Part shown: one piece after another, positions 21,669-29,264 of the stretch | How the letters are laid out: every line of letters starts with the position of its first letter | Position numbering within the stretch: the first letter of the stretch is position 1 | Origin: Rhodopseudomonas palustris | GTDB taxonomy: Bacteria; Pseudomonadota; Alphaproteobacteria; Rhizobiales; Xanthobacteraceae | Assembly (NCBI RefSeq): GCF_034479375.1 | Contig: NZ_CP140155.1 | Location: 4,626,501 to 4,690,500, forward strand | Direction of reading: 5' to 3' | Length of the DNA stretch: 64,000 bases | Notes under the pieces: generated by a model | Database searches by the model: none | Told to the model about the DNA's origin: nothing | Seen by the model: only the letters and a program-made list of their open reading frames with translations | Made by a program: the position numbers and the translations under genes

Positions 21669-24482
21669 GTGACCTTCGCCGATTCCGACGCCCCCCTCGA
21701 TCTGCTGCCCGACCGCTTTCGGCATTGGTTTGCCGCACGCGGCTGGGAGCCGCGCGCGCATCAGCTAGCGTTGCTGGAACGGGCTCGCGCGCGACGCTCG
21801 GCCCTGCTGATCGCCCCGACCGGCGCCGGCAAGACCCTGGCCGGGTTCCTGCCGACGCTGGTGGAGCTGAGCGAGGCGCCGCGGCCTAACCTCTCCCCGC
21901 TTGCGGGGAGAGGTCGACTGGCCGGCGCAGCCGGTCAGTCGGGTGAGGGGGCTGATGAGCCTCCATATTTCGAAGCAGTGCGCGATACGGAGGCGCCCCC
22001 TCATCCGTCGCGGCAAGCTGCGCTTGCCGCGCCACCTTCTCCCCGCACGCGGGGAGAAGGATTGATGCTGCGCGCCGGCGGCCTCCACACCCTCTACATC
22101 TCGCCGCTGAAGGCGCTGGCGGTCGACATCGCCCGCAATCTCGAAGCGCCGATCGCGCAGATGGATCTGCCGATCCGGGTCGAGACCCGCACCGGCGATA
22201 CCCCGGTGTCGCGGCGGACGCGGCAGCGCAAGTACCCGCCCGACATCCTGCTGACCACGCCGGAGCAGCTCGCGCTGCTGCTCGCCTCCGACGACGCGCC
22301 GTATCTGTTCGGCAGCTTGCGGCGGATCGTGCTCGACGAGCTGCACGCGCTGGTGACCTCGAAGCGCGGCGATCTGCTGTCGCTCGGGCTGGCGCGACTG
22401 TGGCGGATCGCGCCGCAACTCCGCGCCACCGGGCTGTCGGCGACGGTCGCCGATCCGGGCGAACTCGCGCGCTTCCTGGTGCCCCAACCCTCTCCCCTTG
22501 TGGGAGAGGGTGGCAGCCGCAGGCTGCCGGGTGAGGGGAACGACACGGGCGCCGACCTCGCGGCCCACCCCTCACCCCGGCCCTCTCCCGCAAGGGGAGA
22601 GGGAGAAGACAGGGCCGACATCGTCGTCGCCGGCGGTGCGGCGCAGCCGATCGTCGAAATGCTCGACACCAAAGAACGGCTGCCCTGGGCGGGCCATTCG
22701 GCGCGTCACGCGCTGGCCGAGATCTACGACCTGATCAAGGGCAACAAGACCACGCTGGTGTTCGTCAACACCCGCAGCCAGGCCGAGATGCTGTTCCAGG
22801 AACTCTGGCGCATGAACGACGACAACCTCGCGATCGCGCTGCATCACGGTTCGCTCGACGTCGCGCAGCGCCGTAAGGTCGAAGACGCAATGGCGGCGGG
22901 TCGACTGCGCGGCGTGGTGTGTACCTCGTCGCTCGATCTCGGCATCGACTGGGGCGACATCGATCTCGTGATCAATGTCGGCGCGCCGAAGGGAGCGTCG
23001 CGGCTGATGCAGCGGATCGGCCGCGCCAATCACCGCATCGACGAGGCGTCGCGTGCGGTGCTGGTGCCGGCCAACCGATTCGAAGTGCTGGAATGCGCCG
23101 CGGCGATCGCCGCCGTGGCCGAGAACGCGCAGGACACCCCGCCGCAGCGCAAGGGCGCGCTCGACGTGCTGGCGCAGCACATTCTCGGCTGCGCCTGCGG
23201 CGAGCCGTTCTTCGCCGACGATCTCTACGCCGAAGTGCGGAGCGCCGCGCCTTATGCCGACCTCGCCCGCGCCGATTTCGACGATACGCTCGATTTCGTC
23301 GCCACCGGCGGCTACGCGCTGAAGAGCTACGAGCGCTTCGCCCGCATCAGGCAGGACAAGCAGGGCCGCTGGCGCGTCGCCAATCCGAAGGTGCGGCAGG
23401 CCTATCGGCTGAATGTCGGCACCATCGTCGAGGAGGCGATGCTGAAGGTGAAGCTGGTGCGCTCCGCGCGGTCGAAAGGCAGCGGCGACACCGGCGCGAT
23501 CGCGCGCGGCGGCCGGATGCTCGGACAGATCGAGGAGTATTTCATCGAGGGGCTAACGCCCGGCGACACCTTCGTATTCGGCGGCGAGGTGGTGCGCTAC
23601 GAGGCGATGACGGAGGACCAGGTCTACGTCTCCCGCGCGCACGACAAGGACGCCCGGGTGCCGTCCTATATGGGCGGCAAGTTTCCGCTGTCGACTTACT
23701 TGGCCGAACGCGTCCGTGGCCTGCTCGCCGACAAGAAGACGTGGAAGGGCCTGCCCGAGCAGGTGCGCGACTGGCTGGCGCTGCAGACCAAGGCGTCGAA
23801 AGTGCCCGGCCGCAGCGAGCTGGTGGTCGAGACGTTTCCGCGCGCCGCCAAATACTATCTCGTCTGCTATCCGTTCGAAGGAAGGCTGGCGCATCAGACG
23901 CTCGGCATGCTGCTGACGCGGCGGCTGGAGCGCGCCCGCGCCCGACCGCTCGGCTTCGTCGCCAACGAATACGCGCTCGCGGTGTGGGGTCTCGGCGACA
24001 TGTCGCATATGATCCGGCAGGGCCGGCTCGATCTCGATGCGCTGTTCGATCCCGATATGCTGGGCGACGATCTCGAAGCCTGGCTCGCCGAATCGGCGCT
24101 GATGAAACGCACCTTCCGTTACGCGGCGATCATCTCGGGGCTGATCGCGCGGCGTTTCGTCGGCGAAGAAAAGTCGCGGCGGCAGGTACTGTTCTCGACC
24201 GACCTGGTCTACGACGTGCTCAACAAGCACCAGCCCGATCACGTGCTGCTGCGCGCCGCCCGCGCCGACGCCGCCACGGGGCTGCTCGATTTGCGCCGTC
24301 TCAGTGATATGCTGACGCGAATCAAGGGTCACATCGTCCACAAGGAACTCGACCGCGTCTCGCCGCTCGCGGTGCCGGTGATGCTGGAAATCGGCCGCGA
24401 AGCCGTGTACGGCGAGGCCTCCGACGAACTGCTCGCCGAAGCCGCCGACGAACTGGTGCGCGAGGCGATGGACACTCGATAG
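21669..24482 (+). CDS. lhr: Lhr-type DEXH helicase of the ligase-associated damage response set, with two repeat-derived insertions
   Basis: The 937-residue protein is a 3'-5' superfamily 2 helicase of the Lhr-core type (TIGR04121). Motif I APTGAGKT is near residue 49, motif II DELH and motif III LSATV (~residue 257) follow, then TLVFVNTRSQAE, CTSSLDLGIDWG and QRIGRANHR in RecA domain 2, and a winged-helix and Lhr C-terminal region to the end. GTG 21669 is the start. Residues ~74-130 (between motifs I and Ia) and ~273-313 (after motif III) are encoded by family C repeats and have the low-complexity look of PSPLVGEGGSRR. Without them the protein has about the usual family length. The helicase unwinds or remodels damaged nucleic acid for the partner nucleases and ligase. 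Confidence 0.93.
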   Translation: MTFADSDAPLDLLPDRFRHWFAARGWEPRAHQLALLERARARRSALLIAPTGAGKTLAGFLPTLVELSEAPRPNLSPLAGRGRLAGAAGQSGEGADEPPYFEAVRDTEAPPHPSRQAALAAPPSPRTRGEGLMLRAGGLHTLYISPLKALAVDIARNLEAPIAQMDLPIRVETRTGDTPVSRRTRQRKYPPDILLTTPEQLALLLASDDAPYLFGSLRRIVLDELHALVTSKRGDLLSLGLARLWRIAPQLRATGLSATVADPGELARFLVPQPSPLVGEGGSRRLPGEGNDTGADLAAHPSPRPSPARGEGEDRADIVVAGGAAQPIVEMLDTKERLPWAGHSARHALAEIYDLIKGNKTTLVFVNTRSQAEMLFQELWRMNDDNLAIALHHGSLDVAQRRKVEDAMAAGRLRGVVCTSSLDLGIDWGDIDLVINVGAPKGASRLMQRIGRANHRIDEASRAVLVPANRFEVLECAAAIAAVAENAQDTPPQRKGALDVLAQHILGCACGEPFFADDLYAEVRSAAPYADLARADFDDTLDFVATGGYALKSYERFARIRQDKQGRWRVANPKVRQAYRLNVGTIVEEAMLKVKLVRSARSKGSGDTGAIARGGRMLGQIEEYFIEGLTPGDTFVFGGEVVRYEAMTEDQVYVSRAHDKDARVPSYMGGKFPLSTYLAERVRGLLADKKTWKGLPEQVRDWLALQTKASKVPGRSELVVETFPRAAKYYLVCYPFEGRLAHQTLGMLLTRRLERARARPLGFVANEYALAVWGLGDMSHMIRQGRLDLDALFDPDMLGDDLEAWLAESALMKRTFRYAAIISGLIARRFVGEEKSRRQVLFSTDLVYDVLNKHQPDHVLLRAARADAATGLLDLRRLSDMLTRIKGHIVHKELDRVSPLAVPVMLEIGREAVYGEASDELLAEAADELVREAMDTR
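21889..22060. repeat. Family C palindromic repeat inside the lhr gene, copy 1
   Basis: CCTCTCCCCGCTTGCGGGGAGAGG near the left end (two short arms around CTTG), the central GTGAGGGGGC and GCCCCCTCA pair, and CTTCTCCCC/GGGGAGAAG at the right end are inverted repeats. The whole element stays in frame and adds about 57 residues between helicase motifs I and Ia. Confidence 0.88.
22487..22609. repeat. Family C palindromic repeat inside the lhr gene, copy 2
   Basis: CCCTCTCCCCTTGTGGGAGAGGG at left and CCCTCTCCCGCAAGGGGAGAGGG at right (each a short hairpin) with GGGTGAGGGG and CCCCTCACCC between. It is in frame, adding about 41 residues after motif III of the helicase. Confidence 0.88.
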
Positions 24483-24510
24483 ACGGCAGGATGCCGCGTT
24501 TCCGTTTTCC

Positions 24511-24597
24511 GTCATGCCCGGGCTCGTCCCGGGCATCCACGAAACCTGCGTTTCCCCGGGCCCATCGTGGATGGCCGGGACAAGCCCGGCCATGACG
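24511..24597. repeat. Family B palindromic repeat (GTCATGCCCGGGCT type)
   Basis: GTCATGCCCGGGCTCGTCCCGG at left and CCGGGACAAGCCCGGCCATGAC at right are inverted, with ATCCACG / CGTGGAT inside. It fills the space between the helicase stop and the PdeM start. A similar copy lies at 48611-48699. Confidence 0.85.
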
Positions 24598-25293
24598 ATG
24601 TTTGCTGATCTACTCCCGATCAACTCCTCCGTGGGACTATCGATTGCGGGCGCTACGTTCGCCGCCGATCTGTCCGGCGCGCTGTATTGGGAGGACGAGC
24701 GGCTGCTGGTCGTCTCCGACCTGCATCTGGAGAAGGGCTCGAGCTACGCGGTGCGCGGCGTGCTGCTGCCGCCTTACGACACCGTTGCCACGCTCGGCCG
24801 GCTCGGCGCCGTGGTCACGCGCTACAATCCGAAGACGGTGATTGCGCTCGGCGACAGTTTTCACGATCGCGACGCGCACGACCGGCTGTCTGACGCCAAC
24901 CGCGATATTGTCGCGGCATTGCAGGTGGGGCGCGACTGGATCTGGATCGCCGGCAATCATGATCCGGCGCTGCCCGCGAATCTCGGCGGCTGCGTCGCCG
25001 GCGAGGTCGCGCTCGGCGGCGTGATCTTCCGGCACGAGCCGACCGGCGCGCATGGCGAGATCGCCGGCCATCTGCACCCGAAGGCCCGCGTCAGTCGCCG
25101 CGGTCGCAGCGTCGAGCGGCGCTGCTTCGCCGGCGACGGCACGCGCGTGGTGATGCCGGCATTCGGGGCCTACACCGGAGGCCTCAATATCCGCGACGCA
25201 GCCTTCGCAAAGCTGTTCGGCGGCGCCGCCTTCATGGCTCATGTGCTCGGCGACAACCGCCTCCACGCCATCGCATCTTCGCGCTGCTGCTAA
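24598..25293 (+). CDS. pdeM: Ligase-associated DNA damage response endonuclease PdeM (metallophosphoesterase)
   Basis: The 231-residue protein is a calcineurin-like metallophosphoesterase of the TIGR04123 type. Metal motifs are VVSDLHLEKG, ALGDSFHD, AGNHDP, FRHEP and AGHLHPKA. I set the start at ATG 24598, giving MFADLLPINSSVGL, because everything upstream in frame is family B repeat; starts at 24592 or 24514 (inside the repeat) remain possible, and there is no clear ribosome site. In characterised relatives the enzyme is a Mn-dependent phosphodiesterase on DNA. It lies 115 nt after the helicase gene and is probably co-transcribed. Confidence 0.9.
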   Translation: MFADLLPINSSVGLSIAGATFAADLSGALYWEDERLLVVSDLHLEKGSSYAVRGVLLPPYDTVATLGRLGAVVTRYNPKTVIALGDSFHDRDAHDRLSDANRDIVAALQVGRDWIWIAGNHDPALPANLGGCVAGEVALGGVIFRHEPTGAHGEIAGHLHPKARVSRRGRSVERRCFAGDGTRVVMPAFGAYTGGLNIRDAAFAKLFGGAAFMAHVLGDNRLHAIASSRCC

Positions 25294-25313
25294 TCTGCAC
25301 CGCCCCTCCCCGA

Positions 25314-25413
25314 GTCATTCCGGGGCGCTCGCAAAGCGAGCGAACCCGGAATCTCGACGGCTGCGACGCGCGGCTGAGATTCCGGGTTCGCGCGGCGCGC
25401 GCCCCGGAATGAC
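25314..25413. repeat. Interspersed palindromic repeat, family A
   Basis: GTCATTCCGGGGCGC at left, GCGCCCCGGAATGAC at right, with inner GAACCCGGAATC and GATTCCGGGTTC. It lies between convergent pdeM and the LysR gene. Confidence 0.85.
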
Positions 25414-25468
25414 TCGCGGAGAGGTTGGGGCAGAAATACACAGCGTCGCGTCGCGCCGTTCGGCCGAT

Positions 25469-26332
25469 TCACGCCGCCTTGGCGTAAACCTCTTCGCACA
25501 ATTCGGCGAGCTTGTCGGCGAGCCGCAACGTGGCGGGGCTGGCCTGCGGCGCGGCGACCAGCGCCAGTTCGGTGCGGTCGATCGGCGGAAAGCCGTCGCG
25601 TGCGGTCAGCTTGCGGTGCTCGGCCTGGATCGAGATTTCCGACAGGATCGACAGCCCCAGCCCGGCGGCGACCGCGGCCTGAATGCCGGCGAGATTGGCG
25701 CTGGTGTACGCCATGTGCCAGCGCCGCCCGGCCGATTCGATCGCGTGGATGGCGCTGCGGCGATACAGGCAGCCGCCCGGGAAGAAGATCAGCGGCACCG
25801 GATCCGTCTTGGCGTCGCATGGGTGATCCTTGCTGTTCACCCAGTACACCCGCTCCGGCCACACCGCGATCGCGCCTGCGCCACCGGCTTCGCGCTTCAG
25901 CAGCGCGAGGTCGAGATCGCCGCGTTCGAGATCGCGCTTCAGGTTGAGGCTCTGGTCGGCGCGGACGTCGAGCCGCAGCCCGGGCCTCGCGCGCGCGAAG
26001 CTGCCGAGCAGCCGCGGCAGGCGGTAGGCCGCGAAGTCTTCCGGAATGCCGAGCCGGATTGCGCCGCCCTGTCCCGCTCGCGCCACCATGTCGCGCGCTT
26101 CTTCCGCCAGCGCCAATAGCCGCCGCGCGTATGACAGCAGCCGCTCGCCGGCCTCGGTCGGCGTCACATCCTTTCCGGTGCGATCGAGCAATTGCTGGCC
26201 GAGATCGTCCTCCAGCCGCCGGATCTGCTGACTCACCGTCGACTGCGTCCGGTGCACCCGCTCGCCGGCGCGCGTGAACCCGCCGGCATCGACCACCGAA
26301 ACGAAGCTGCGCAGCAATTCGAGGTCCAGCAT
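25469..26332 (-). CDS. LysR-family transcriptional regulator
   Basis: The 287-residue regulator has the standard N-terminal winged helix-turn-helix (MLDLELLRSFVSVVDAGGFTRAGERVHRTQSTVSQQIRRLE) and a periplasmic-binding-like effector domain (IRLGIPEDFAAYRLPRLL, GLGLSILSEI). I chose ATG 26332 because LysR proteins typically begin here; ATG 26365 would add 11 residues. It diverges from an EamA-family exporter gene with only ~90 nt between starts, so the exporter is its most likely target. The effector is unknown. Confidence 0.9.
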   Translation of the reverse strand: MLDLELLRSFVSVVDAGGFTRAGERVHRTQSTVSQQIRRLEDDLGQQLLDRTGKDVTPTEAGERLLSYARRLLALAEEARDMVARAGQGGAIRLGIPEDFAAYRLPRLLGSFARARPGLRLDVRADQSLNLKRDLERGDLDLALLKREAGGAGAIAVWPERVYWVNSKDHPCDAKTDPVPLIFFPGGCLYRRSAIHAIESAGRRWHMAYTSANLAGIQAAVAAGLGLSILSEISIQAEHRKLTARDGFPPIDRTELALVAAPQASPATLRLADKLAELCEEVYAKAA

Positions 26333-26369
26333 CGACGCACCATTCAAAAATCCACTGGTAGCCATTCTA

Positions 26370-26388
26370 TCATTTAATTTCTCAATGA
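26370..26388. promoter_or_regulatory. Candidate LysR box between the LysR and EamA genes
   Basis: TCATT-N9-AATGA is an inverted repeat within an unusually AT-rich patch and satisfies the T-N11-A pattern of LysR operators. It sits in the divergent promoter region, where it could control both genes. Confidence 0.45.
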
Positions 26389-26426
26389 CAACGCGGGTGC
26401 CTAAACCGGCCGGACAGGAGACCGTC

Positions 26427-27347
26427 ATGTCGCTGGTGCCCGCCACGTCCTTGACCACGCCCGGCTTCAACACCCGGCCGCTGCAGATCGTGTTGTTCTG
26501 TGGGCTGTGGAGCTTCGCCTTCGTCGCCGGCAAGGTCGGCGTCGCCGACTGCCCACCGCTGATCCTGCTGGCGGGGCGGTTCACCCTTGCCGGCGTGCTG
26601 ATCCTCGGCATCGCGGCGGTTCGCCGCGAACCATGGACGCTGCGCCCGCGCGACGTCGCGATCTGCGCGCTGCTCGGCCTCGCCAACAACGCGCTCTATC
26701 TCGGACTCGGCTATGTCGGCCTGCAAACCGTCTCCGCCGGCATCGGCGGGCTGATCGTCAGCGCCAATCCTGTGTTCACCGCGGTGCTGGCGGCGTTGCT
26801 GCTGCACGAGAAGCTGACCTGGCGGAAACTCGCCGGGTTGGTGCTCGGCGTCGCCGGCGTCGCCTTCATCGTCTGGCACCGCATCGCGATCGGGGCCGAG
26901 GCGTGGCACGGCATCGCCTTCACGCTGGGCTCGCTCGCGTCGATCGTCGCCGGCACTATTCTGTTCAAGCGACTCGCGCCGCAAGGCAGCCTGTGGATCG
27001 GCAACGGCATCCAGAACGTCGCCGCGGGTCTGGCGCTGACACCTCTCGCTTTCACGCTGTCGAGCGTCGGCGACATCGTGCCGAGCTGGCGACTTGCCGG
27101 CGCCTTCGCGTACCTGGTGCTCGGCGGCTCGATCGTCGCCTACTGGCTGTGGTTCCGGTTGCTGACGCTGTACGGCGCGACCGCGGCGAGCGCCTGGCAT
27201 TTCGTGATGCCGCCGCTGGCGATGCTGTTCGCGTGGGTCGTGCTCGGCGAAGCCATCGACGGCCGCGATCTGCTCGGCGTGATCCCCGTCGCAATCGGCA
27301 TCTACCTGGTGACGCGGCCGGCCCGCCCATCAATGACGGCGGGGTAG
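26427..27347 (+). CDS. EamA/DMT-family permease
   Basis: The 306-residue protein has ten predicted membrane segments in two EamA halves (LWSFAFVAGKVGVADCPPLILLAGRFTLAG begins the first; GTILFKRLAPQGSLWIGNGIQN opens the second). ATG 26427 follows AGGAG at 6 nt; ATG 26384 is less likely. Members of the drug/metabolite transporter superfamily export amino acids or other metabolites. Divergent transcription from a LysR gene suggests substrate-dependent induction. The substrate cannot be inferred. Confidence 0.88.
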   Translation: MSLVPATSLTTPGFNTRPLQIVLFCGLWSFAFVAGKVGVADCPPLILLAGRFTLAGVLILGIAAVRREPWTLRPRDVAICALLGLANNALYLGLGYVGLQTVSAGIGGLIVSANPVFTAVLAALLLHEKLTWRKLAGLVLGVAGVAFIVWHRIAIGAEAWHGIAFTLGSLASIVAGTILFKRLAPQGSLWIGNGIQNVAAGLALTPLAFTLSSVGDIVPSWRLAGAFAYLVLGGSIVAYWLWFRLLTLYGATAASAWHFVMPPLAMLFAWVVLGEAIDGRDLLGVIPVAIGIYLVTRPARPSMTAG

Positions 27348-27381
27348 CATCGGCGCGGTGTCGGTCGGAATCTGAACAGCG

Positions 27382-28173
27382 CTAGTCTCGTCGGAACACG
27401 ATCGAGGCCATCCATCCGGTCGCGAGCGCCATCAGGGCGGTCACCAGACCGTAGATGATGCCGTGCTGCTTCGCGGCGTTGGCAACGAATTGTTCGAAGC
27501 CGACCTTGGCGATTTCGAACGAGGTCTCGGTCTGGGTCAGCAGTTCGCCATTGCCGAGCAGCTTGATGTGCACCTCGTAGCTGCCGATCGGCACTTCCGC
27601 GGGCAGCGGAATGCCGGTGCGGAACAGCGTCGGCGTCAGGAATTTCACTGCCGCCGGGTCCTCGGCATACAGCTCGCGCTCCTCGCGCAGCCGCACGAAG
27701 GCGGTGCGGAACTGGTCGTCGGCGACCACGTCGGCGTAGTCGGTGCCGATCCGCTGCGTCAGCAGCGTGTGCCTGATGCCGAGTTGCTGCCGCCGCCGCA
27801 CGTCGGGCGCGGCGATCGCCTCGATCGGCCGGTTGGAAAACACCGCCAGATAGCTCGGCACCATGAGGAATTGTCGCGAATCGCTGTTGATCCAGATGCC
27901 GAACTTCCGCTCCTTGCGGCGCGTCACCATGTCGGTGCGCGGGCCGATGACGGTGACCACCAGATCATAGGGCGTCAGTTCGACCGGCGCCGGACTGTCG
28001 CGTTCGACCGAGCCGAACAGCACCAGCTCGCCGCCCGAATAGTTCGGCGTCACCGTGACGCGGGCGTTGGAAACCGAAACGATCAGCTTTTCTGCTTGCG
28101 CCGGGCAGGCGAGCGCGAGCCCGATCAGCGCAGCGATGGCGAACGTCAGGGTTGATCCGGCGCGCCGCGTCAT
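27382..28173 (-). CDS. TIGR02186-family secreted/membrane protein
   Basis: The 263-residue protein has a signal peptide (to about residue 27, CPAQA) and one C-terminal membrane helix (IIYGLVTALMALATGWMASIVF). The block VSVSNARVTVTPNYSGGELVLFGSVE and the C-terminal anchor match TIGR02186, a family of unknown function that regularly accompanies TSUP permeases. Its start codon overlaps the stop of the upstream TSUP gene by one base (TGATG), so the two are translationally coupled. A periplasmic accessory role for sulfur-anion transport is inference from this pairing only. Confidence 0.82.
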   Translation of the reverse strand: MTRRAGSTLTFAIAALIGLALACPAQAEKLIVSVSNARVTVTPNYSGGELVLFGSVERDSPAPVELTPYDLVVTVIGPRTDMVTRRKERKFGIWINSDSRQFLMVPSYLAVFSNRPIEAIAAPDVRRRQQLGIRHTLLTQRIGTDYADVVADDQFRTAFVRLREERELYAEDPAAVKFLTPTLFRTGIPLPAEVPIGSYEVHIKLLGNGELLTQTETSFEIAKVGFEQFVANAAKQHGIIYGLVTALMALATGWMASIVFRRD

Positions 28174-29096
28174 CAGCTCGGCCCCGTATCGCGGACGGTG
28201 AACAATTCGTTCGGGCGGATCCCGAGTTCGATCCCGAAGCGGACGCCGACAGCGAGCACCAGAAGGCCCAGCAGCAGCCGGAGCTGCTCGCTGCGGATGC
28301 GCTGGCCGGCGCGGGCGCCGAACTGCGCGCCGGTGACGCCACCGATCATCAGGATCAGGGCCAGCACCGCGTCGACCAGATGGTTGGTCGCGGCGTGCAG
28401 GATGGTGGCGATCAGCATCGTCACCAGCGTCAGCACCATCGAGGTGCCGACCACCATGCTGGTCGGCACCCGCAAGAGATAGATCAGCATGGGCACCAGA
28501 ATGAAGCCGCCGCCGACACCCATCACCGCGCCGATGAAGCCGATCAGGAGGCCGATCGCCACCACCGGAATCACCGACAGATACATCTTGGAGCGTTTGA
28601 ACCGGATCTTCAGCGGCAGCGCGTGGATCCAATTGCGGTTGCCGGTGCGGCCGCTCAGCGCGACCTCGCCGCGGCGGGTGCGCAGGATCGCCCGCAGGCC
28701 CTCGTAGACCATCAGGCCGCCGACGGCCGTCAGCAGCACCACATAGGCCAGCGCGATCGTCAGATCGAGCTGGCCGATCGAGCGCATCAGCACGAAGAAC
28801 CACACGCCCAGGGCGGTGCCGGCGATGCCGCCGCACAACAGCACGAAGGCCAGCATCGGATCGATCGCGCGGCGTCGCCAGTACGACAATGCGCCGGAGA
28901 ACGACGAGGCCGCCATGTGGCTGGTGACCGAAGCCACCGCGACCGCGGGCGCGATGCCGACGAAGATCAGCAGCGGCGTCAGCAGAAAGCCGCCGCCGAC
29001 GCCGAACATTCCGGACACGAACCCGACCGCGGCGCCCATCGCGAGGATGAGCAGGACATTGACCGGAAGGTCTGCGATCGGAAGATAAAGCTGCAC
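28173..29096 (-). CDS. TSUP-family permease (sulfite exporter TauE/SafE type)
   Basis: The 307-residue inner membrane protein has about eight membrane spans and the duplicated signature of the family: FGVGGGFLLTPLL near residue 31 and MGVGGGFILVPML in the second half. Members export sulfite, sulfoacetate or related organosulfonates, or import sulfate-like anions. The start is a GTG at 29096 with no strong ribosome site; the N-terminus fits the family. It is coupled to the TIGR02186 gene downstream. Confidence 0.9.
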   Translation of the reverse strand: MQLYLPIADLPVNVLLILAMGAAVGFVSGMFGVGGGFLLTPLLIFVGIAPAVAVASVTSHMAASSFSGALSYWRRRAIDPMLAFVLLCGGIAGTALGVWFFVLMRSIGQLDLTIALAYVVLLTAVGGLMVYEGLRAILRTRRGEVALSGRTGNRNWIHALPLKIRFKRSKMYLSVIPVVAIGLLIGFIGAVMGVGGGFILVPMLIYLLRVPTSMVVGTSMVLTLVTMLIATILHAATNHLVDAVLALILMIGGVTGAQFGARAGQRIRSEQLRLLLGLLVLAVGVRFGIELGIRPNELFTVRDTGPS

Positions 29097-29264
29097 GCGC
29101 GGTCGCTTCGGAGTTCGTCGCTGTGGCTGAAAGCGCGGACCGCAAACGACCCGGCAACCCCTGAATAGCCGAAATCGACCTGAGCAGGGATTAACGAATT
29201 CGCGACGACAGGGCTTTTTTCAGCGCGGCCGGCGGATCGTTTCCAAGACGGTGAACGAACAGGC

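Noticed and set aside
21669..24482. Lhr helicase as a pseudogene broken by repeats
   Set aside because: Both inserts keep the frame and all helicase motifs are intact, so the gene is read as functional.
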